From NCBI GenBank assembly GCA_963770635.1, contig CAVYQI010000003.1, positions 310,001 through 374,000 of the forward strand: 64,000 nt of DNA. The letters run 5' to 3'. The notes beneath the pieces were generated by a model. The model did not search any database. It saw nothing but the letters and a program-made list of their open reading frames with translations, and was not told where the DNA came from. The stretch is from DASZIT01 sp963770635 (GTDB taxonomy: Bacteria; Actinomycetota; Acidimicrobiia; Acidimicrobiales; RAAP-2). Position 1 is the stretch's first letter. Every line of letters starts with the position of its first letter. The position numbers and the translations under genes are program-made. Positions 1 through 7,869 of the stretch are shown piece after piece.

Positions 1-20
1 TCGAGATTGAGGGAGTCAGC

Positions 21-1520
21 CTAGCCCCCGGAGGGATTGGCCCCGAGCGTGACGCTGACCGTCATCTTGGTGGCGCCCCGGTAGATCCCCACGCTGACGT
101 GGTCGCCGGGCTTGAGCGGATGGATGGCCGCGGTCAGGGCGTCGGCCGTCTGGATGGCGGTCCCGTTGAAGGAGACGATCACGTCGTTGATCTGGAGTCC
201 GGCCTTGTCCGCCGGGCTCCCCGACTGCACCGATTCCACCAGCGCCCCCGAGGATGGGGTCAGGTGGTCCAGCTGCTGGAGGGCGGGAGTCACCGAGAAG
301 ACCGACACCCCCATGAAGGCCGAGTTGGCCACCACGGTGGGCTGGGGACTGGCGTTCCCCGCTCCCCCGGGGCCGCCCTGCCGCAACTCGGCCAGCCGGG
401 GCTTGATCAGGTCGATGGGGATGGCGAACCCGATGTTCTGGGCGGGGGCGTTGCCGGAACTGCTCGAGGCCACCGCGGTGTTCATGGCAATGACCTGGGC
501 CTGGTCGTTGACCAGCGGGCCTCCGGAGTTCCCCGGGTTGATGGCCGCGTCGGTCTGCAGGAGCCCGGAGAGGTTCTCGGTCTGCCCGCTGTCGTTCTGG
601 GCCGACAGCGAGCGGTTGAGGGCGGACACGATCCCTTCGGTGACGGTGGGGCCGCCGGCCAGGGCCAGGGCATTGCCGATGGCCAGCACCGAGTCGCCCA
701 CCTGGCTCTGGGCCGAGTCGCCCAGGGTGACGGTGGGGAGGTTGGACTCATTGTCGATCTGCACCAGCGCCAGGTCATTGCCCGGGTCGGTGCCGACCAC
801 ATGGGCGGAGAGCTGCTTGGTCTGCCCGAACAGCGAGACGGTCAGGCTGGTGGCTCCGGTGACCACGTGGTCGTTGGTCAACACCTCCCCCTGGGGGGTG
901 ATGATCATCCCGGTCCCGGCCGCCTGGACGAAGTCGCCGGAGGAGGCCCCGGACTGGCTGTCGATGGACACCACCGCTGGCTCGACGGTGGCCAGGATGG
1001 CCTGGACATCCTGGACCGGGGGCAGGACACTCCGATTCGGGAAGTACGACTTGATGATGGTCTGCTGGCTGCCGATCCCCACCGTGGCCCCGACCACCGA
1101 ACCGACCGCCGCCGCCAACACCGCGGTCACGATGACCACCAGGAGCCAGTTGCGACGGGTGAGCGAGTGACGCACCACCCGGGTCGGGGCGAACGGCTGG
1201 GGATACCCGTAGGGGTAGGGGCCGCCGGGGGGGCCGTAGCCGCCGCCATAGGCGGGATAGCCCGGGGGTGGGCCGTAGGGCGGGTAGGTGACCGGGTAGA
1301 CGGGGACGGCGTTCCCGTGCGGGGTCGGGCTCTCCGGGTGTCCCGGGGCCGGTGGAGATGGTGCAGAAGGCTCGGCAGGTGCAGAAAGTGGCGCCGATGG
1401 TACGCTCTGTGGTGGCCCCTCGCCCCCTTCGGGACCCGGACCGGCACGTTCCGCCACCCCCGGTTCCGGTCCTTCATAAGAAGGGCCTGGTCCCCGATAA
1501 GAAAATTGTGAGGATTCCAT
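21..1520 (-). CDS. htrA: HtrA/DegP-like membrane-anchored serine protease with PDZ domain
   Basis: Predicted S1C-family protease, 499 aa, for envelope protein quality control outside the membrane. A Pro/Gly/Tyr-rich cytoplasmic segment (about residues 1-115) precedes one membrane segment (about 124-148). The trypsin-like domain carries the triad: His in TNDHVV (~218), Asp in DPGNDLAL (~249) and Ser in NPGNSGGPL (~332). A single C-terminal PDZ domain spans about 400-490. Long Pro-rich N-termini are common in actinobacterial HtrA/PepD proteins. The ATG at 1520 is preferred over two in-frame TTG codons just upstream; no clear Shine-Dalgarno site is visible. The gene is divergent from whiB across about 125 bp, where I recognise no promoter. 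Function is confident; the substrate is unknown. Confidence 0.95.
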   Translation of the reverse strand: MESSQFSYRGPGPSYEGPEPGVAERAGPGPEGGEGPPQSVPSAPLSAPAEPSAPSPPAPGHPESPTPHGNAVPVYPVTYPPYGPPPGYPAYGGGYGPPGGPYPYGYPQPFAPTRVVRHSLTRRNWLLVVIVTAVLAAAVGSVVGATVGIGSQQTIIKSYFPNRSVLPPVQDVQAILATVEPAVVSIDSQSGASSGDFVQAAGTGMIITPQGEVLTNDHVVTGATSLTVSLFGQTKQLSAHVVGTDPGNDLALVQIDNESNLPTVTLGDSAQSQVGDSVLAIGNALALAGGPTVTEGIVSALNRSLSAQNDSGQTENLSGLLQTDAAINPGNSGGPLVNDQAQVIAMNTAVASSSSGNAPAQNIGFAIPIDLIKPRLAELRQGGPGGAGNASPQPTVVANSAFMGVSVFSVTPALQQLDHLTPSSGALVESVQSGSPADKAGLQINDVIVSFNGTAIQTADALTAAIHPLKPGDHVSVGIYRGATKMTVSVTLGANPSGG

Positions 1521-1647
1521 CAACAATTACCCGTTTCGTACCGTAGACCAAGTAGGGATGGGACAATAGCCGTGTAACTGATGGCGGAGACAGTGCGCAG
1601 ACTCGAATTGACGCACCGGCGACCGCCACCTCGGATCGGAGAGCATG

Positions 1648-1893
1648 ATGGATACGACATGGATGAGCGAGGGCAAGTGCCGGGAACTCTCCCCCACGGT
1701 GTTCTTCCCCAGTGACGGCATCGGGGTGCAGGCCGCCCAGCGCATCTGTGCCGAGTGCTCGGTCGCCGATGTCTGCCTGCAGTATGCCCTCGACGAGCGG
1801 GTCGACCACGGCGTGTGGGGCGGGAAGTCCGAGCGCGAACGACGTCGGATCCTCCGCCGGCGGCGTCTCGGCCATACCGCGGTCAGGGTCTGA
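1648..1893 (+). CDS. WhiB-family [4Fe-4S] transcriptional regulator
   Basis: Small protein (81 aa) with the WhiB signature: four cysteines at about 11, 34, 37 and 43 (C-x22-C-x2-C-x5-C), then a GVWGG turn and a basic RERRRILRRRR tail that binds DNA. WhiB proteins are actinobacterial Fe-S regulators that often act with the principal sigma factor. Two ATG codons lie in tandem (1645 and 1648). The second fits the GGAGAG ribosome site at 1638-1643 better. It is divergent from htrA and followed by ftcD. A second WhiB gene lies about 1 kb away on the other strand. The WhiB subclass cannot be assigned with confidence. Confidence 0.93.
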   Translation: MDTTWMSEGKCRELSPTVFFPSDGIGVQAAQRICAECSVADVCLQYALDERVDHGVWGGKSERERRRILRRRRLGHTAVRV

Positions 1894-1928
1894 CCTGACC
1901 GGCACTCCTCGGCGGGCCTGAACTCCCG

Positions 1929-2792
1929 GTGCTCACCGAGTGCGTCGTCAACATCAGCGAGGGTCGTGACGCCGACCTCATCCGGGAGATCGGCGATCGG
2001 GCCGACACCACCCTGTTGGACATCCACTCCGACCCCGACCACCATCGTTCGGTCCTGACCCTCGGCGGCGAGGCCGACCATCTCGAGGCGGCGGTCCGAT
2101 CGGTGACGGAGACCGCGGTCAAGCGGATCGACCTCGGGGATCACGACGGGGTCCACCCGCGCCTCGGTGCGGTCGATGTCGTTCCCTTCGTCCCGCTGGG
2201 GCCGGACGGAAAGCTCGATACCGCCGTCGAAGCCCGGAACCGGTTCGCGGCCTGGGCCGGCTCCGCCCTCGAGTTGCCCTGCTTCCTCTACGGGCCCGCA
2301 CGGTCGCTGCCCGAGGTGCGCCGGGAGGCGTTCCGCACCCTGGATCCGGATACCGGTCCCGCTACCCCCCACCCGACGGCCGGAGCCTCGGCGGTCGGGG
2401 CCCGGCCGCTGCTGGTGGCCTACAACATCTGGATCGCGGTACACGAGGGCCCCGACACCGACGCCGCCGCCGCGGTGGGCCTGGCCCGGGGCATCGCCTC
2501 GTCGATCCGCAGCCCGACGCTGCGCAGCCTGGGCCTGGCGACGGGCACCGGCGCCCAGGTCAGCTGCAATCTGATCGACCCGCACTCGGTCAGCCTGGCG
2601 GTGCTGTTCGACACCGTCGCCCACCTGGCCCGGGAGGCCGGCGGGGAGGTCGAACGAGCCGAACTGGTCGGCCTGGTCCCGGGCGAGCTCCTCACCTCGG
2701 TGCCGTCCTCCCGGTGGACCGAGCTCGACCTCAGCCAGGACCGGACCATCGAAGCCCGGCTCGAATCGGTAGGAGTCGCCGTCGGCTGGTGA
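1929..2792 (+). CDS. ftcD: Glutamate formiminotransferase (FTCD N-terminal type, single-domain)
   Basis: 287 aa from a GTG start. Family members transfer the formimino group of N-formimino-L-glutamate to tetrahydrofolate. The N-terminus (CVVNISEGRD) and the later HSDPDHHRSV, LGDHDGVHPRLGAVDVVPF and QVSCNLIDPH stretches are typical of the FTCD transferase domain. The cyclodeaminase domain found in the vertebrate bifunctional enzyme is absent and the length matches stand-alone bacterial enzymes. No histidine-utilisation gene is nearby, so the physiological donor is unclear; the folate link fits folD, metF, purH and purN further along. It ends 17 bp before the convergent whiB gene. Confidence 0.85.
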   Translation: MLTECVVNISEGRDADLIREIGDRADTTLLDIHSDPDHHRSVLTLGGEADHLEAAVRSVTETAVKRIDLGDHDGVHPRLGAVDVVPFVPLGPDGKLDTAVEARNRFAAWAGSALELPCFLYGPARSLPEVRREAFRTLDPDTGPATPHPTAGASAVGARPLLVAYNIWIAVHEGPDTDAAAAVGLARGIASSIRSPTLRSLGLATGTGAQVSCNLIDPHSVSLAVLFDTVAHLAREAGGEVERAELVGLVPGELLTSVPSSRWTELDLSQDRTIEARLESVGVAVGW

Positions 2793-2809
2793 CCGTGGTC
2801 AGGAGGTGG

Positions 2810-3091
2810 TCAGGAGGCGCTGGCGACCGCCCGGCGCTGCATGGCCCGCTGCCGGCGCAACCGGCGCCGCTCCCGCTCCGAGAGTCCCCCCCAGATGCCG
2901 AACTTCTCGCCGTTGGCCAGGGCGTACTCCAGGCAGTCCTCCCGGACCACGCAGCCCCGGCAGACTTCCTTGGCCTCGCGGGTGGAGGCGCCCCGCTCGG
3001 GAAAGAACAGGTCAGGATCAACCCCCATGCAGTTGGCCCTGGTCTGCCAGCTGCGCTCCTGACGTCCGTACATCAAGGACACCACGTCCAT
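2810..3091 (-). CDS. WhiB-family [4Fe-4S] transcriptional regulator (second copy)
   Basis: 93-aa WhiB protein. Cluster cysteines lie at about 21, 44, 47 and 53 (C-x22-C-x2-C-x5-C), followed by a GIWGG turn and a basic RERRRLRRQR region. The start ATG has a strong GGGAGG ribosome site 7 nt upstream. The sequence around the cysteines (CRGCVVREDCLEYAL) resembles WhiB1/WhiB2-type proteins, but the subclass is a guess. The 169 bp upstream (3092-3260) is locally AT-richer than its surroundings and should hold the promoter. It contains an ATGTA-AC-TACAT inverted repeat at 3149-3160. The gene converges on ftcD. Confidence 0.94.
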   Translation of the reverse strand: MDVVSLMYGRQERSWQTRANCMGVDPDLFFPERGASTREAKEVCRGCVVREDCLEYALANGEKFGIWGGLSERERRRLRRQRAMQRRAVASAS

Positions 3092-3260
3092 GGGTGCGCC
3101 TCCCTCACCACTTTTGTGCCCGGTTCAGCGACGAACCGCATAGCACGTATGTAACTACATTGGTGTCATCTTCCTCCATGCCGCGGGGAAACGCAAGGCG
3201 CAACTTGGATTTCTGCTACGGATTGCCCTTAGTGACCTGGGAATTCAGGCCCCGGCCGCG

Positions 3261-5294
3261 TCAGCCAGCCCGGCGCCCCCGGCTCCGGAGGGTGGTCTTG
3301 TGGCGCAGGAAGTCGACCAGGACGTAGTCGCCAAGCTCGTCCGGCGACGTCGAGAACGTCCGGCCCCGGTTGATCCGGGTCAGCTGCTCGATGAACCCCC
3401 GCAGCGCCCGGTCCGGGTCGAGGAGGAAGGTGTTGATGGTGATGTTGGCCTTGGTGCAGTGCAACACCTCCGACAGCGTGACCTCCAGCGTCTCGGGGAC
3501 CGGCGGGTAATTGAAGAAGACGTCGTACCCGACGCCCCGGTCGTAGGGGATGATGTGGGCGGTCGGTTCCCCGTCGGTCACCAGGATGATCTGCTTGGTT
3601 CCCGGCTGGTGGGCCAGCATCTTGCGGGCCAGGATCAGGCCGTGCTGGAGGTTGGTCCCGTAGACGTAGTCCCAACTCACGGTGGGAAGGTCCTCGGGCT
3701 CGATGACCCGGGCCACCTCGGAGAAACCCACCAGTCCCAGATAGTCGCGGGGGAAGCGGGTGGTGATCAGCGTATGGAGGGCCAGGGCCATCTTCTTGGC
3801 CGGGACGAAGTTGTCCCGCATGGGCATGGACAACGACAGGTCGAGCAACAGCACGGTGGCCGTGCGGGACAGGGCCTCGGTCTCGATCACCTCGAAGTCG
3901 TCGGGGACCAGCCTGACGGGGATGCCCGTCCCTGACCGCCGGACGGCGTTGTGCACGGTCCGGGACAGGTCGAGATTGAAGGGGTCCCCGAACTCGTAGG
4001 GCTTGGTGGTCTCCTCCCGGTCGTGGCCGGTCCCGGTGTAGGTGGTGCGGTGGTTCCCGATTCGATCCTTGTTCAGCTGGTCGAACAGGTCGGCGAGGGC
4101 CTGATGGCCGATCCGGCGGATGCCGGCCGGGGTCAACTCGAACCGGCCCTCCCGCTGGTCGATGAGCCCGGCGTCGGCCAGCTGTTTGGCCAGCTTGGCG
4201 AGCCGGTCCATGGAGCGGGCGGCGTCCTCCCCCAGGTGCTTGGCCACCTTGTCCAGATCCACCTCGGACAGCGCCGCCGGCGAGTTGGCCGACCGGAGGA
4301 ACGCCTCCAGCTCGTCGATGTCCCGCAGCCGGGAGGCGGCGTCGGTGGCGTCCCCCAGGCCCAACGGCTGGTCGCCGCTGAATTTGTACCGCTGCTCCCA
4401 ACCGGCATCGGGAAACGCCTTCTGCAGGTTCCCGGCCAGCCGGTCCACCTGCCAGCGCAGGTCCATGTCCTCCAGCAGTGCCTCGGCCAGACCCTGGAGC
4501 TGGGCCCGTTGGGCCGGTGACATCGAGTTCCACATGGCCTGGGCCGCGGCCATCCGGGCGGCCAGCTGCTCGAGGAGTTCATCGAGGGTGGCCGGATTCC
4601 CCGGGAACAGATCGCCGTAGTTCTCCATGAACGACTCGAACGACGGGTCGATGGGCTCGCCCGCCTCCCGTTGCTCGAGCATCCGGTTGAGCGCATCGAA
4701 GGCGTCGCGCATCCGGGCCAGCTGTTCGGGGTCGGGGTTGGCCAACGCCTCCGACATCTGGTCGAAGTAGGAGCGGGCCACTTCCTCCCGGAGCCGCTCC
4801 ATCAACTCCTCGAAGTGCTGGCGGGCCTCCGAGGACACGAATTCGTACTCCTGGAGCCCGCGCACCTTGCCGGCTAGGTCAGACGGCAGCAGGTCGAGGG
4901 CCATGCGCCGTTCGGTGGCGACCTCGTCGGTGACCTCCTGGCGCCGTTGGTCACCCGACTCCCGGGCGTCGGTTTCGAGCTGGTCGATGCCGGCCCGTTC
5001 CTCGGCCAGCACCTCTTCGAGCTCGGCCGCCACCTCGCTGTAGGCCCCACCCAGGTCGCCGCGGTCGAGCTGGTCCTCCCGCTCCAGGCGGAGCTGGTCC
5101 AGCAGGTCGCGGAGCCCCTGGACCTCCTGGCCGTCGGGAGTCCGCCAGCCTCGATTCAACATCCGCTGCAAGGCTTCGTGGAGGTCGCCGTTGGCCAACA
5201 GGTCGTCGGTCAGCTGGGCCAACACCGCATCGGTGTCGTCGACCTCGGAGTTCTGGGTGCCATCCCAGCGGCGGTAGTCGAAGCGCCAGGTCAT
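3261..5294 (-). CDS. VWA-domain protein paired with MoxR ATPase (ChlD-like)
   Basis: 677 aa. The N-terminal two thirds is acidic and helical with coiled-coil-like stretches. The C-terminal third is a von Willebrand A domain whose MIDAS motif DLSLSM sits at about residue 484, followed by a conserved second acidic loop (LVTDGEPT). VWA proteins encoded beside MoxR ATPases typically act together as chaperone-like assembly or metal-insertion machines, as in ChlI/ChlD and CoxD/CoxE. The start overlaps the upstream MoxR gene by 4 nt (ATGA), so the pair is translationally coupled. No magnesium-porphyrin genes are nearby, so a chlorophyll role is not supported and the client is unknown. Confidence 0.85.
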   Translation of the reverse strand: MTWRFDYRRWDGTQNSEVDDTDAVLAQLTDDLLANGDLHEALQRMLNRGWRTPDGQEVQGLRDLLDQLRLEREDQLDRGDLGGAYSEVAAELEEVLAEERAGIDQLETDARESGDQRRQEVTDEVATERRMALDLLPSDLAGKVRGLQEYEFVSSEARQHFEELMERLREEVARSYFDQMSEALANPDPEQLARMRDAFDALNRMLEQREAGEPIDPSFESFMENYGDLFPGNPATLDELLEQLAARMAAAQAMWNSMSPAQRAQLQGLAEALLEDMDLRWQVDRLAGNLQKAFPDAGWEQRYKFSGDQPLGLGDATDAASRLRDIDELEAFLRSANSPAALSEVDLDKVAKHLGEDAARSMDRLAKLAKQLADAGLIDQREGRFELTPAGIRRIGHQALADLFDQLNKDRIGNHRTTYTGTGHDREETTKPYEFGDPFNLDLSRTVHNAVRRSGTGIPVRLVPDDFEVIETEALSRTATVLLLDLSLSMPMRDNFVPAKKMALALHTLITTRFPRDYLGLVGFSEVARVIEPEDLPTVSWDYVYGTNLQHGLILARKMLAHQPGTKQIILVTDGEPTAHIIPYDRGVGYDVFFNYPPVPETLEVTLSEVLHCTKANITINTFLLDPDRALRGFIEQLTRINRGRTFSTSPDELGDYVLVDFLRHKTTLRSRGRRAG

Positions 5295-6808
5295 CCGCGG
5301 CCCCGATAGGTGGCCCGAGCCCCGGCCGCCTCTTTGTTGAGGCGCTTGGTGAGGTGGAGGCCCTCGAGCAGAAACTCGAGGGCGCTGGCCACCACCCCGG
5401 GGTCCTCCGACCCCCCGGCCAGGGCCAGTACCGGCCCGGACAGCGCCGGGAGCTGGGTCAGGGTCTCGGCGTAGGCCGACGCCGGAAGATCGTCCCCGGC
5501 GTGCACCACCGTCTCCTCGGTGAAGGCCGCGACCACCGCGTGGGGATCGTCGAGGATCACCCGGCGGCGGAAGACCACCAGCACCGCCGCGGAGATCAGC
5601 TGGTTCAGCAGGATCTCCTCCCGCCCCTCCTCCAGCGTCTCGACTTCGACCTTCCCCTGGGTGGAGGAGACCAGCGACTGCAGATCGGAGATCCGGGGCA
5701 CCGCGCCGGTCTCCCCGTTGCGGAGCGCCCGGCGGGTGGCGTTGGCGGCCAGCGTCTCGTAGTTGGCAATGGTCAGCCGGACCGACACCCCGGACCGCTG
5801 GTTGAGGTGCGGGCTCTCCCGGGCCAGCTGGCTCAACGCCGCCACCACCTCAGCCATGAATTCGGGCATCTCCAACCGGGGCTGGCCGGGACGGGCGTTG
5901 CCGTCGCGGTCGGTGGTGTGCTCCGCCGCGGCCGGAAGGTCGGCCTCGGCTTCGGCGATGCGGAGCTCGGTGCCGGCGTCCAGCGGATAGTGGGTGCGGA
6001 TCTGGGCACCGAAGCGGTCCTTCAACGGGGTGATGATCCTCCCCCGGTTGGTGTAGTCCTCCGGATTGGCGGTGGCCATCAGGACGATGTCGAGCGGGAG
6101 GCGCACCCGGTGGCCGCGGATCTGGACGTCCCGCTCCTCCAGGACGTTGAGCAGACCCACCTGGATCCGCTCGGCCAGATCCGGGAGCTCGTTGACCGCG
6201 AAGATGCCGCGGTTGAGCCGCGGCACCAGCCCGTAGTGGATGGTGAGTTCGTCGGACAGGTACCGGCCCTCAGCCACCCGGATGGGGTCGACCTCGCCGA
6301 TGAGATCGGCGATGGAGGTGTCGGGAGTGGCCAGCTTCTCCCCGTACCGCTCGCTCCGGTGCACCCACGACACCGGGGTGTCGTCGCCCGCCTCCGCCAC
6401 CAGGTCCTTGGCGAACCGGGAGATGGGTCGGTAGGGGTCGTCGTTGATCTCCGAGTGGGCGACGATGGGCAGCCATTCGTCGAGGAGGACGATCAGCGAC
6501 CGGATCAGCCGGGTCTTGGCCTGGCCCCGCTCCCCCAGCAGGATCACGTCGTGCCCGGCCATCACCGCGTTCTCGAGCTGGGGCAGGACGGTGTCGTCGA
6601 AACCCAGCACCCCCGACACCAGTGGCCGGCCGCTGGCGATGAGGGCAGAGGCGTTCCGACGCATCTCGTCGGCCACCGGGATCGATCGCCATCCCACCTC
6701 CCGAAGGCGACCGAGGGTGGTGATGTCGGGTGGAGGGGTGGTCCGATCTTCCGGATGGGGGATGGCGTCTCCGGGAATGGGGGTGGCGTCAGGCTTCGAC
6801 TTGCTCAT
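5291..6808 (-). CDS. MoxR/ChlI-type AAA+ ATPase
   Basis: 505 aa from the ATG at 6808; an upstream in-frame start at 6847 exists but the ATG is favoured. Walker A reads GERGQAKT (about residue 88). The Walker B region reads GIFAVNELPDLAERIQ (about 200), so the usual Asp-Glu pair is Asn-Glu. Sensor and arginine-finger regions follow (MATANPEDYTNRGRI, PLKDRFGAQIRTHYP). This is the magnesium-chelatase-like subgroup of MoxR ATPases that partners a VWA protein, here the next gene. It is divergent from sdhC across 215 bp, in which I see no recognisable site. Confidence 0.88.
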   Translation of the reverse strand: MSKSKPDATPIPGDAIPHPEDRTTPPPDITTLGRLREVGWRSIPVADEMRRNASALIASGRPLVSGVLGFDDTVLPQLENAVMAGHDVILLGERGQAKTRLIRSLIVLLDEWLPIVAHSEINDDPYRPISRFAKDLVAEAGDDTPVSWVHRSERYGEKLATPDTSIADLIGEVDPIRVAEGRYLSDELTIHYGLVPRLNRGIFAVNELPDLAERIQVGLLNVLEERDVQIRGHRVRLPLDIVLMATANPEDYTNRGRIITPLKDRFGAQIRTHYPLDAGTELRIAEAEADLPAAAEHTTDRDGNARPGQPRLEMPEFMAEVVAALSQLARESPHLNQRSGVSVRLTIANYETLAANATRRALRNGETGAVPRISDLQSLVSSTQGKVEVETLEEGREEILLNQLISAAVLVVFRRRVILDDPHAVVAAFTEETVVHAGDDLPASAYAETLTQLPALSGPVLALAGGSEDPGVVASALEFLLEGLHLTKRLNKEAAGARATYRGRG

Positions 6809-7023
6809 GGTGCGGAGCCTACGCGAGCCCGTTCGCCCATGGTTCATCGGCCGGGGGAATTTCGGGGCCCATCCGGCTCCGCCACCGGCCCACCCGGCAA
6901 ATGGCGCCCGGACCCCGGCGGTTTCACGGGGGGGCCGAAGTAGTGGAAAGATAACCCGTCAGCACTCGGGCCCTGTGGCCCGCAGCCATGTCAAGCCCGC
7001 GGGCCGATACAGGGAGGAACGAC

Positions 7024-7854
7024 TTGACCACGTTGGAGGACGCACCAGTCACCGTCACCCCTGTCGTGCTGGGAGGGGTTCGGGGCGGACCGCCGGTCCC
7101 GACGCTGCGCAAGGACCGGTGGTGGATCCAGCCGGTGGTCACCGTGACGGTCCTGGCCGCCTTCGTCGCCTATGCCACCTGGGCCGCCTTCGTGAACAAC
7201 AACTACTACGTGGGCGCCGCCCAGGGCCGCGACCTCATCTCACCGTTCTATTCGCCGTGCCTGACCAACAGCTGCGTCCCCGGGAGCCACCCCGGCACCA
7301 TCATCACCTGGTGGGCGATCTCGCCGGCGCTGTTGATCCTGATCTTCCCGCTCGGCTTCCGGCTCACCTGCTACTACTACCGGAAGGCCTACTACCGGTC
7401 GTTCTGGTGGGCGCCCCCGGGGTGTGCCGTCGCCGATGCCCACGGCTCCTACTCCGGCGAGTCGCGGTTCCCGCTGTTCTTCCAGAACATCCACCGGTAC
7501 TTCTTCTACGCCGGCCTGGTGTTCAACACCATCCTCACCATCGACGCGGTGGTGGCGTTCCGCCAGCCCGGTCACGGGCTCGGGTTCAGCGTCGGCACCG
7601 GGGTCCTCATCATCAACGCCGCCCTACTGTGGCTGTACTCGTTGAGCTGTCATGCCTGCCGCCACCTGTGCGGTGGCGGGGTCAAGCAGTTCTCCGCCGC
7701 CCCGTTCCGGCACCGGCTCTGGAAGATGCTCACCCCGTTGAATGCCCGGCACATGTGGTTCGCCTGGATGAGCCTGGTCTTCGTGGCCCTCACCGACGTC
7801 TATGTCCGTCTGGTGGCCAGCGGGACCATCCACGACTACGGCTTCCACTTCTAA
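7024..7854 (+). CDS. sdhC: Succinate dehydrogenase membrane anchor subunit
   Basis: 276 aa with five predicted membrane segments (first WIQPVVTVTVLAAFVAYA, last WFAWMSLVFVALTDVYVRLV). Histidines lie next to helices (NIHRYFF, SCHACRHLCGG, NARHMWF) and could ligate haem. It resembles the anchor of mycobacterial Sdh1-type complexes, where one fused anchor replaces SdhC plus SdhD. A TTG at 7024 is chosen because GGGAGGAA lies at 7012-7019. An ATG at 6988 is in frame but lacks a ribosome site. It is the first gene of sdhC-sdhA-sdhB. The role is to pass electrons from succinate to the quinone pool. It is assigned largely from its neighbours and topology. Confidence 0.85.
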   Translation: MTTLEDAPVTVTPVVLGGVRGGPPVPTLRKDRWWIQPVVTVTVLAAFVAYATWAAFVNNNYYVGAAQGRDLISPFYSPCLTNSCVPGSHPGTIITWWAISPALLILIFPLGFRLTCYYYRKAYYRSFWWAPPGCAVADAHGSYSGESRFPLFFQNIHRYFFYAGLVFNTILTIDAVVAFRQPGHGLGFSVGTGVLIINAALLWLYSLSCHACRHLCGGGVKQFSAAPFRHRLWKMLTPLNARHMWFAWMSLVFVALTDVYVRLVASGTIHDYGFHF

Positions 7855-7869
7855 GGGGAACGCGAACAC

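Noticed and set aside
99..1511. A 470-codon open frame antisense to htrA, and many similar long antisense frames across the window
   Set aside because: These are typical high-GC shadow frames. They lack ribosome sites and show Arg/Gly/Pro-biased composition with no recognisable domain, while the opposite strand carries a full conserved protein.
3261..6808. Magnesium chelatase subunits ChlI/ChlD of bacteriochlorophyll synthesis
   Set aside because: Only the ATPase and VWA folds match. No porphyrin pathway gene or ChlH is present nearby.
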